Shown here piece after piece: positions 42,854 to 52,688 of a stretch of DNA of 64,000 nucleotides. Both the position numbers and the translations under genes were made by a program. The notes under the pieces are model-generated. The model was not told where the DNA came from. It made no database searches and saw only the letters and a program-made list of their open reading frames with translations. The stretch is from Gliomastix tumulicola (Eukaryota; Ascomycota; Sordariomycetes; Hypocreales; Bionectriaceae). The stretch covers positions 5,252,330 through 5,316,329 of the forward strand of contig BCHX01000002.1 of assembly GCA_001599755.1 (NCBI GenBank). The letters are read 5' to 3'. Position 1 is the stretch's first letter, and every line of letters begins with the position of its first letter.

Positions 42854-45566
42854 TCACGCCTTTGAAGCAGCAGCAGCAGCAGCAGCAGCTGCAACCTTTG
42901 CCGCATCCAACAACTTCACAGCGCGATCCTGACCCTTCTCCACGGCCCAGTCCAGGGGCGTCTGCCCATTCCTGCTACGACTGTCGAAGTTTGCGCCCCT
43001 TGCCAGCAGCTTCCCGACCAGATCCGTCTTGCCATACATGGCCGCCCACGACAGCGGTGTCTGGCCGTTGTAGCTCTCCGACTCGATGTCGGCTCCTTTC
43101 TGCAGTAGCATGTCCACCGTCGACCACGACGCATAGGTCACGGCCCTCGAGAGTGGCGTCTGCCCGTTGTTGCTCCTGGCTTCCAAGTTGGCGCCCTTCC
43201 CGATGAGTAACTCGACCGACCAGTCGTCGCCCCGCTCAGCCGCCCATCCGAGCGGCGTCTGCATGATCTCGTTGCGCTCCTCAATCATCTCCGGGTGTTT
43301 CTCTAGCAAGCTGGCGACGGTGCCACGGAAGCCCGCCTCCAGAGCGCGGAAAAGTGAGCTGGTCCCTACGCGCTTCTCGTTGTCAAGCTTGGCGCCGAGG
43401 TGAAGGAGTAGCTTGGTCGTGCTCTCGTGGCCCTTCTCCATGGACCACAACAGCGGCGTGTATGAATTGTTACTCCTTGTCTCGATATCAGCCCCCCTCT
43501 TCACGAGCAGATGGATGGCCACGTCCTGCCCGTACATGGCCGCCCACGACAGCGGCGACTGCCCGTTGTTACTCTTGGCCTCGATGTCTGCGCCGTGGGA
43601 TAGGAGTGAGCTCATGGCTTCCCAGTGGCCGTTGGTCGCTGCCCAGGAGAGTGGCGTCTGACCCCGGCGACTTCGATGCTCAATGTTGGCGCCAGCCTTG
43701 AGGAGCGTGCCAATCGCTTCCTTGAGGGTGTTACGGAGGTTCAGTGGTGTAGCATAGAACAGCGGCGTCTTGCCGTCATCGCTGGCCGCATTGACATCGG
43801 CGCCGAACTGGTGAATCAGACGCTTCGCAAGGTCANCCCNCCCCGCCTCGATGGCGATTGACAGGGGCGTCTGTCCATTCCATGAGCGCTCTTTGACATC
43901 GTAGTCAAGCAGCGAGTACCCCCGTAAATCGTTGGCCTGGCATGCCTTGGAAAAAGGTGGCATGGAGTCATAGCCTCGCTTGACTATCGCGAGATCGTCA
44001 TATGACATTGGCATGACCATGACGGATCGTTTGTCAGCCTTGATGGCAGCCAATATCGCCTCTCTGTCCTTTGGTTTGGGCTCTGGGGTCGTTGCAGGCT
44101 CAGCTTGGACGATGCTTGGAGGCACAACCGGTGCACGAACTGTTACCGAGTCTGTCCCATCTCCCGAGCCGGTCATTTGGCTCGATCCTGCGAGGAAATT
44201 CTGCGTTTCCTGTGCCTTGTCCTCAGGAAGCTCCGTGGTCGGCGTTTTTTCTCCCGGCTCTGCTCCAGGGCCTGCCAGCAACTCCGTCTGGCTCTTGAGC
44301 AGGGCGGCGTCCTTCTCTGCCTCCTGGGGTTTATCTCTGATTGTCACTGTCGCTGTGAAATCAGAAGCAATGGAGATCTGGGTTGTCAGGCCTCTTTCGT
44401 AGCTCCTGGCGCTTGCGATCGAAGAGACGGTCGATGACGTGTCGGACGAGCTGGCACGAAGGGTCAGTTTTGGACGTACAGCCCAGCTCCAGATGACTTA
44501 CTCGCTGTCATAGTTCGTCTCCGACTGCTGTGTCTCCAGCCAGCCTATCCGCAACCAGCTGTCCTCGAGCGCCTGGTTCGACGACGGCCGCTGCTCTGGC
44601 ATCGCTCCCATCAGGTATCGGACGAACGCTTGGCAGTCAGCGCTGACATTCCATCTGTCCAGCGCCGCTTGGGGGAAGAGCTCGTCCGGTCTGTCGCGAT
44701 ACTGGCTCGCCAGCCAGAAGGGCTGGAACGGCGCCTCCCGAGTCAGCATATAGAAGGCCATGACGCCCACAGCCCAGATGTCCGCGGCCGGCAGATGCTC
44801 CGTCGCCGTGCCGCGCTGCATCTCCGGCGCCATGTACTCGGGCGTGCCCACGAGCGTCGTCGCACCGCTGACCTCCTTGGCGCGCTTGCTGATGCCAAAG
44901 TCGGCGAGCTTCACCCACCACATCTGCGGCTGTCCCTCGGCGGCGCGCTGCTTGATGAGCACGTTCCGGGGCTTGATGTCGCCGTGCGTGAAGCCCTCGT
45001 CGTGCATGACGCTGAGGCCCTGGAGGACCTGTCTCGTGATGTGGCGGCAGTCCGCCTCGGAGAGAGGCCTGTCGCTGCCCTCCAGATGCGTGTGCAGGTC
45101 GCCGCCTTCGAGGTACTCCATCGTGATGCACAGCCATCGCTTCGTCTCGTACCAGCCGAGCGACTGGACGAAGTGTCTAGAGTACTGCTCCCGTGACCAT
45201 GAGCAAACACGTCCAGTCACCACACAACGGGGAGGCGTTTTTTTTACGTACGTTTGTGCGCGAGAACTGCGTGATGGCCCTCAGCTCCCTCATGTACCGT
45301 TTCCGCCCGCCGCTCTCCTGCGCGATCGGGATCTTCTTGACGGCCCGCTGGGTGTGGAAGCGCCCTCCCGTGATGCACGTCTGCAGGAAGACCTGGCCCT
45401 GCCCGCCCTTGCCGACCGCGCGCTTCTCGGTCCGCCAGTGCTCCTCGCGGCGCGGAGTCGCCGGGGGAGCGTCCGGGTCGTCGATCAGGTGGATGAGTTC
45501 GTACTTCCGGGGGAATGAGGTGATGAGGCGGTTCGCGCGGACGGCCCTGGCCAGGTCGTCCTCCAT
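42854..45566 (-). CDS. Ser/Thr protein kinase fused to a C-terminal ankyrin-repeat array
   Basis: Three exons, 45566-45252, 45184-44502 and 44450-42854 (67- and 51-nt introns), about 864 residues. Kinase domain: glycine loop VGKGGQGQVF (about 51-60), lysine in RAVKKIP (about 77), catalytic loop HGDIKPRNVLI (about 172-182, with HGD for HRD), DFG in LADFGISK (about 200-202), and activation segment TLVGTPEYMAPE. The catalytic residues needed for activity are present. After a Ser/Thr/Pro-rich linker (about 330-540), eight or nine ankyrin repeats run to the end (NGQTPLSWAA-type units), closing with a poly-Ala stretch. Two ambiguous bases (43836, 43840) fall in the first repeat. It is divergent from the HeLo-like pseudokinase gene, 471 bp apart. 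Confidence 0.9.
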
Positions 45567-46037
45567 CGTGGCACTTGACGACGAGCGTGCTTGCCGTGGA
45601 AGAGGGAAGAAGCCGTGGAGGAGGGAAGAATGCCACGATGTGCCTTGGGGCCAAATGGCGACTCGGAGGGCTGACTGCGTGGCGGTGCTGCGACTATGGC
45701 ATGCAGGCCAAGAGGTATCGAACTATCGCGAGGCGTCGTGTTGATGGGGCCAGACCAGATAGTGGGCTACTTAAGGCGTCCAAACCCCGCTGTCAGCCAG
45801 TTCAGCTGCTGCCGCTCCCTCGATTTGCCGCCTACCCGACCTTCCCACCCTTCCTTTTCTTGCGTATCGGTGTTCTCGAATCGGCTGAATCAATAGCTTG
45901 GGAAGTAGCCCGTGGTCGGAGTCGAACGGCGTCAAGTGATGCCCCAGGAGCAAATGTTTGCGTCCCCTCGTCTTGCTTCATCACCTGTACCATATCATCA
46001 CCCCGGCCACTCGAAGTTGGCGAGGGGCTTCTCTGCT
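45567..46037. promoter_or_regulatory. Shared divergent promoter region
   Basis: The 471 bp between the start codons of the kinase-ankyrin gene (minus) and the HeLo-like pseudokinase gene (plus) must contain both promoters. No TATA element stands out. Co-regulation of the pair is inference. Confidence 0.5.
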
Positions 46038-47651
46038 ATGGCCGATCCCCTCGGACTAATCGGCGTCATCGGCACCATCGACGTCTGCATAAAGTGAGCC
46101 ACCCTACTACTCCCTACACCAGGAAGCCCAACTGACCATCCCGACTCCCCAAGATGGGGCAAGGCTCTCGTCACCGCCTGCCAGGACTTCCGCAGTGCCG
46201 AGACACGCCTCACCGAGAGCCTCATCCGCGTCGAGATCTGCTGGGTGCGCATTAAGAACCAGCTCGACGTCACGCGCGAGCTCGAGGCGTCCATGTCCGA
46301 GGCCGACCGGGACCTCCAGGAGTGTGTCCTGTCCATCCTCAAGGGGAAGCTGGACGTCGCGGTGCGCAAGTTCACCAAGCTCGCCGCCAAGCCGTCGCTG
46401 TCTATCATGACCAAGTTCAAGATGGTGATGATGAAGGACGCGCTGGCGGAGACCATTGTCGATCTCGAGTCGTGGCAGAAGCTGTACGAGCCGTCGTGGT
46501 TCCAGCTCGTCAAGATGGCGCCGCCCAAGATCGAGATAACCCTCAAGCAGATCACCAGAGACGCCGACGCCGACGCCGAGGTCACGAGACCGCACAAGGT
46601 GGCTAGGAAGCTCCGTGAGGCGTTCCACGAAGCACCCGCCGTGTCGTCGAGACGGACGCCGACGACGGAGGAGGAGTACGACTACATCGCGTGGAAGCAG
46701 GTCTCGCGCTGCCACATCCAGAAGATCCCCTTCTGCTCCGCGCAGGTGGCCCGGCGCCCCGAGGGCGATAAGCCTTTTATTATTGATCCTATCGGCGACA
46801 CGGTGCTGGAGTGGGATGCCGTCGACTTTGCGAAGCGCTTTGAGCACGCGGAGCCCTTCATCTTCGGCCTCCTCAGCTGCAAAGGTGTGACGCACAAGAA
46901 GAAGAAGGATGGGACCTACCAGGACCTAAGCTTCGTCTTCAACGTGCCCGCGGACTACACCGTCGTCTGGGGCCTGCGGCAGCTGCTCCTCGACGGCACG
47001 TACCATGACTCGCTGACGGGGCGGCTCGAGGTCGCGAGGAGTCTTGTGACTGCCGTGTACTACACGCATCTCTACGGCTTCGTGCACAAGAACATCCGTC
47101 CCGAGACAATCCTCACGCTGGCGCGGGAGGAAGACACGGGCCCGCCATCCAAGGCGTTTCTCGTGGGGTTCCAGGTTATTAGAAACGCCAACGGCCAGAC
47201 GTACACCATCGCCGATTCGACGGGCTGGGAGATGAATCTGTACCGACACCCGCTGCGGCAGGGGACCGATGTCGCGTACTATATCATGCAGCACGACATG
47301 TACAGCCTGGGTGTTTGCCTGCTGGAGATCGGGCTGTGGTCCTCGTTCGTCACGTACGGGCCGCACTGGGATCCGAGGCCGTCGTCTGCGCTCGGTCTGC
47401 CTTGGGGGAGCGCCAAGCCGTCGGATCCTGTTGCGTTGAAGGACCATCTCGTCAAGATGAGTCGTAGCAGCGCTCTGAGGAGTAAGATGGGGACGAGGTA
47501 CGGCGAGGTGGTTGAGACGTGTTTGACGTGCTTGGATGATGACAATCAGGACTTTGGGGACGAGAAGGAGTTTATGGAGGGAGGGACGGCGAATGTCGGC
47601 GCGCGGTATATTGAGAAGGTCCTCGGTATTATGAATAGTCTGTCTATCTAG
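46038..47651 (+). CDS. HeLo-like N-terminal domain fused to a pseudokinase
   Basis: Two exons, 46038-46093 and 46154-47651 (60-nt intron), about 517 residues. The N-terminal about 130 residues (MADPLGLIGVIGTIDVCIKW, then Leu/Val-rich helices) look like the fungal HeLo-like prion-inhibition/cell-death domain, a helical bundle. Residues about 190-500 have a kinase-like fold pattern but altered catalytic motifs: HRD is HKN (about 330-332, in FVHKNIRPETIL), and the DFG position is VGF (about 356-358). I therefore call it a pseudokinase. The later DMYSLGVCLLEIGLWSS matches kinase helix F. The order four-helix bundle then pseudokinase is the same as animal and plant MLKL necroptosis proteins; the functional parallel is inference. 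Its stop lies 2 bp from the putative end of the convergent GHKL relic. Confidence 0.8.
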
Positions 47652-47652
47652 A

Positions 47653-48742
47653 TTAGGGATTCTAGACGGCAAAATGACCCGGGTTAGCAGCGGCGAAAAG
47701 TTCCAGGACGGGCAACAACATTACCTTGTATATCTGCTCTCGGTCGTAGTACCACATGTTCTGCTCTCGGAGATGCACCCAAAGCGCGCGCAGACAGTTT
47801 GCTCGTTGAGGCCATTCTTCAAAGCCCTGGAACCCGGCAATATCAGTGAACCCTTCTTCCTCCGACGAGAGCAGCAATTCGCTGAGCTCCTTGACATGCT
47901 CGGGCGCCTTGCGCACGACTTCGTCCCAGATGTCCAGCCGCGCTTGTAGTGTTGCCTTGGAGCTGCTGAAGACATGCCGATCTCGACCGACGTGGCCGTG
48001 CCGGGTGTCGTAGCCAAACTTGAACGATTTCGCTACCTGGCCCGCTGCTTCGACTTGTCGCTCATTTCGGGCGAGCTTGACGGGCAAGCCGGCCTGACTT
48101 CTTCTCCCAGTTGTAGTTCCACGAGAAAACTGCTGGCGCAGAACCTGACGATATGGGACTGGGGCTCTCGCGCATGAAGACCATGAGACCGAGCTTCATG
48201 CCGTGGCCATGCTCGCCGGCGAGGTCCTCGTCCTTTTTCTTTGCCTATCTGGTTGAAGTCGAGATGCTTGAGCTCAAGCCTCGCGTTGCGGTTGGTTATC
48301 TCGATGGTGCCGGTGTCTCCCTCGGCAGAGGAGGAGAAGCGGATGTAACCGAGGCACAGGCACTCTCCATAGTGGTTGGCGGTGTAGAGAATCTCCAGAG
48401 AGGTTTGCTCCTTTGTCTCGGTTCGGGTCACCTTGAATTGCTCGGGGGTGAGGTTGAAGGATTGGATGATGGCGTCTCTCCTGTGATGAGTTGTTGTTAC
48501 GTTAGCACACAGGAAGGGGAGAGAGATGGGTAGGACGGACGGGATACTGACCAATTCTGGATGAACTCACGAAAGGCATCTCTAGCCGTCCAGTGGCGGC
48601 GCGCGTATCCGTGTCCGAGGCGCAGAGTCGTAGAATACATCTTGGCGACGTCGGCCAGGGTGAAGATCTGGGGGCCGCCGTCATCGAATAGGTCGCTGTC
48701 AGAAGCAGAGAGCTTTCCGCCGGAGTCACTCGTGGTTGACAT
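47653..48742 (-). pseudogene. GHKL-ATPase family paralogue A (frameshifted, internally deleted)
   Basis: The first of three tandem paralogues. Exon 1 (48742-48552) and the intron to 48480 match copy B. The N-box is excellent: AFREFIQNW|RDAIIQSF across the splice. The frame then breaks. Near 48230-48240 an A-rich run shifts the frame, since the conserved AGEHGHGMKLGLMVFMR appears only in the neighbouring frame; further shifts occur near 48160 and 48120. Everything between the SGRL segment and KSFKFGYDTRHGHVGRDRHV is missing compared with copy B. After WYYDREQIYK (about 47725) homology ends at a donor-like gtaatg, and two codons after the next acceptor there is a stop. The entire C-terminal third is absent. 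I regard it as a dead relic. Confidence 0.8.
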
Positions 48743-49266
48743 GGCGAAGAGTCAGGTTGCTGATAGATTGAAGAAGGGGGACGGGAATTCAAGGTCGGCG
48801 TGGAAAGCTGCGATGCCTAGCCGTGGACCTGGGGTGAGAGTGAAGAGGGTGGTGAGACTGGAGGAAGTTGGAAGAAGATACGAAGAGTCGGGCGACGACG
48901 GAGAAGAGACACAATTTGGTGTTTTGAGCTAAGGACGCGTCAAAGCTGCAGGTTCCCGCGTTACAGGCCAGCCACGTGCAGCCTTGAGCGAGCCTCAGCA
49001 AACAGCGGTGAGTTTACAATGCCTTTCTGATTATCGCGCTTTTGGCGAAGAAATTCCACTGTCTATCCATCTAGCTGCCCAGTAAAGCCCCTAGATAACG
49101 CCATTTTCTGTCCAATGTCTGTCGCAATATCCCCATTCGCTTCCCTCACGACATTGCCCCAAGCTCTGCACCGAAATTTTGATACCTTCTCGAGAGGGCA
49201 AACACAATCGCAAATCTCCTTCCACCGCCGCTCGCTCCTCCCCCCCGATCAGTAGAGGCAGCGGCC
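48743..49266. other. Intergenic between GHKL copies A and B
   Basis: Promoter side of copy A and 3' flank of copy B; no gene seen. Confidence 0.45.
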
Positions 49267-51885
49267 TCACGACCTAGACCTTGCATCCCAGTTGTCGCCG
49301 CCGCGTTGTCTCTTCCCAGTGGCCGGAGTGCCTGCATGTTCCCCCTTCAAAGCAATCACGGCATCTTCAGATGCCTCGCCACTCACACCAGTGCGAACCG
49401 CCTTGTGCCATGTCCGGCCTTGCACGATGTCAAGCCCCGGCTGAGCAATCTGCTCTCCCAGACCTATGGTGATGGAAAAGACTCATTAGCAGGGACCATT
49501 AGCAGGGAGGGACCTTTGGGGAAATAAGCCAGAACACGTACGGTAGGTAGCATTCTGGGCGGTATTCTGATGGGTCACGCCTGTCGCAGTAGTCTGGCTG
49601 ACAACACATGTCTCGGACACGACGCTGAAACCATCTGGTGCGTCTTTCTCCAGAATAACAGCGAAATAGCGCGCGTTCGGCACCAGATTTTCGAACACGT
49701 ACGTCGAGGCCGAGGGAGGCAGACTGACCTGGAAGCAATCCTCCATGAAGGCGCACAAGGTGCTTAGTTTAAAGACTAAGCCTGTTCAGTGATCTTGACC
49801 TTGTTAAGACTATCAAAGCACTCAGCACTCACATTGTCCGTTAGTCTGAAGCTCCTTCATATGTGAGCATGAATCTTCACGATGGAGCTGCACGACGAGT
49901 TTTCCTTTATAGTGCCTGGTAGTAAACCCAGCCCAGCTCACCGAGAGCGAATTGACGACGACAGACTTGCAGCTCGAAACGACCAAGCTGTCAAGAACCG
50001 TGGCATACACAAACAGCTTCTGCTGGACCTCCATGCGAGCTTGCTTCTTGAACTTTGCGGCCCACACTGAGGATGCTCCATCAAGCCGCTGATGGAGGGC
50101 TTCTTCGAAGAGATGAGTGACCATGTGGAAGACCACCTGGCCAGTTGTGGCTGTACTCGGCAGACCCAGGTCGTCGATAGCGTTCTCCTTTCTGATGTAC
50201 TTCTCGTGGATCTTATACTCGTGGGTCTCGTTGCTATATTGGATTGCGAGGTGAAGGTTGCCGGCACGGACGAGACTCGCGGGGTTCTCGGTCTTAGTGT
50301 AAGCACAGCCAGCCAGACATGTTTTGATGGCGTTGAAGACAATCTGCGCAAACCGGTCATTATTGGGGAGAGGGACGAGGACCGAACTGCAGAACTGCCG
50401 ATGCTGCTCGTCCTTGACCGTCCGGATATTTGTGTGTTTCTGGAGAAGCGTCCAGTAGACTCTAGGCAGCTCCCGGCCCGCGCGTCCGAAACTGTTCACA
50501 ATGTCATTGATTCGTGGGCTCTAAGAATGGATGGGTGAGTAGACTGAGCGAGCGTAAAGTGTAGGAGACGCGAAGCCCTACCGCCACTCTTTGATTCTTG
50601 TCATAGAACCATGCACCCTCGGATTTGGAACGAAGGTGTTTCCAAAGGGCCATCGCCATGTGCTCGTCGAGATATCGATCGGCTCCTTCGATGTCAGCCC
50701 ACTGGAGGTCTTCACGGAGTAGCATCTCACTGAACTTTTCAATGTGCTTCGGCTTCTGATTCACGACTTCCTCCCAAATACTCAGGATCGTCATCGATTC
50801 TTCAGTCGAGTTGCTGACAGCCTGTCTGTCCCGGTTCAAGCGGCCGTTTTGAAAATCGTAGCCATACTTGAGAGGTTTACCTGTCTGGCTGGCCGAGGCA
50901 ACCCGGGACTGCCTGGTTTCGGTCGCCCTGAGGAGAAATCCCTTGAGGTAAATGTTTCCGCACAAGTGTCCGAGGTATAAGCTGCCGCATGCCGTCTCCA
51001 CGACATTAGAGTCCTCTGCTGGCTGGAGCCAGGTTGCAACCGCACACCACTCTCGGAAGGAGTGGACAGACACGGGCGACCGCTTCATCAGTACGCCATG
51101 CTCGTTATTCGCTTTCCCACTGGTGCCGATGAGGATCTGGACGTCTCTGGACGGGTCAGCCGCGAACGGCACAAGACCGTCCAAAAGAGCCTTCTCCGAC
51201 TCGCCGCGCAGTTTCTCCTGCCCTTTGGCGTCGAGTCTAGACAGGTTCATGCCTAGCTTGCCGGACCTCTGGCGCCAGTTGAAATTCCAGTTGACACTGC
51301 TGGCATGGAACTTGATAATGTGGCTCTGCGGGCTGCGCATGAAGACCAGGATGGCCACCTTCAGGCCGTCTCCATGCTCACCTGCAAGATGCGCTTGGTT
51401 CTGCTTGCCGGTGGGGCCAAAATCCAGGTGTTCCGGCTCGAGACGCGCGTCTTTGTTGGTGATGTCGACGGTCCCCTCGCCGTTCTTGCCCGAAAATCGG
51501 ATGTAGCCGAGGCTTTGGCCGTTGTGGTGAACCGTGTAGAGGATTTCGATGGTCGCGCCGACGGTTCTTTCAGACTTGACAGGTTTGAACTGCTCAGGAG
51601 ACAAGTTGTTGCTCTGGATGATGGCGTCGCGCCTAGAAAGCGGTAAAGTGTTAGATCTCTGCGAGTCAGGCATGGGGAGAAGACCAGGGGTAGAAAAGCA
51701 CCCGAAATCAGGCGCTCTCACACATACCAGTTCTGAAGAAGCTCACGGAATGCATCTTTCGCAGTCCAGCTGGTGGCGTAGTTGTATCGGAGGTCCAAAG
51801 TCTTGGAGAAAGTCTTGCCCATATCTGCAAGGGTGAAGTGACCATCCGAGGCATCGCCTGCGGAAGAGCCCGCTCCTCCAGTCAT
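49267..51885 (-). CDS. GHKL/Hsp90-type ATPase family protein, copy B (intact)
   Basis: Five exons: 51885-51728, 51632-50582, 50520-49833, 49775-49542 and 49463-49267, about 775 residues; every junction keeps phase. I do not know a named family beyond a GHKL-type nucleotide-binding fold. The N-box is FRELLQNW|RDAIIQ (Glu48, Asn52, Asp55). A G2-like box is AGEHGDGLK (about 136-144). The G1 box (D-x-G-x-G) is not canonical: the equivalent is VDITNKDARLE (about 108-118). The middle has a conserved GKPLKYGYDFQNGRLNRDR block. The C-terminal half is unassigned and ends with a basic GKRQRGG. Start ATG 51885: the frame is open upstream but has no ATG. Neighbours A and C share exon positions, so this is a tandem gene duplication. 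Nuclear chaperone-like or MORC-like roles are possible but unproven. Confidence 0.75.
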
Positions 51886-52039
51886 GGTTGGGAGGTGAAG
51901 ACGGGAACCGGTGCTCACATGCGATGATTGCAGCTGGTTGGCGGAGCGAAAAGCCCAAACATTTGTGCAGCGGGCAAGGTGAGGGTGAGATGGTGAAGGA
52001 GAGAAAGGTTCCCAACCGTAGGCGTTGGAGAAGGCTTTA

Positions 52040-52265
52040 AATAGATGTGTGTTGTGAAGGAAGAGAATAGGAGAGAAAAGCTAAAATAGAAGAGAAGAGA
52101 TAGAATGGAAGAGAAGAAAGGAGAGAAGGTTGGAGAAAGATAGAAACATTTAGGAGAAAGCGGTGAGGAAGCAGAAACGACTGCTCCGAAAGGAAGAGAA
52201 AGCTGAAGACTCCGATAGAAATTTGAAAGGGCACGGGAAAATAGAACGAAAAGAAATAAGAAGAA
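52040..52265 (-). promoter_or_regulatory. Polypyrimidine-rich leader/promoter of GHKL copy B
   Basis: About 220 bp upstream of copy B are almost pure A/G on the plus strand, that is C/T-rich on the coding strand, a common feature of fungal promoters and leaders. No specific factor site is claimed. Confidence 0.4.
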
Positions 52266-52688
52266 GGCAGAGAGTGGCAATGAAGACTGTTGGTCGCATG
52301 ATAGACGGGCTCCTGTTCGTCCCCAGTTTGCCTGCTCCGAGAGGCGATTTACCTGGCATCCCGTCTGAGCCTTAGTTATGGATTGGAAGCCTCAGCGATC
52401 ATGTGTAAACTGGCGGTACATCAAAAAGTCAGAAATACCGCGAAGTCTATCGATCCAGCTACGAGACTGAACGCGCCTAGAGAACGCCATTTCCCTCCAA
52501 CTCGAGGCATCTCCCTTCCCTAACGACATTTCCAATCTTTATATCCTTCCTTTCCGCCCCGAAAATACTCATATCCAGAGAGTGACTCGCCTTCAGCCAG
52601 AGGTCTCATGCCCCGTCCAAAAAACCAAAACCCTGCACATCCTCTCGCAAACCGTCATTAATCATACCCCCATCCGAGGATTCTCGTC

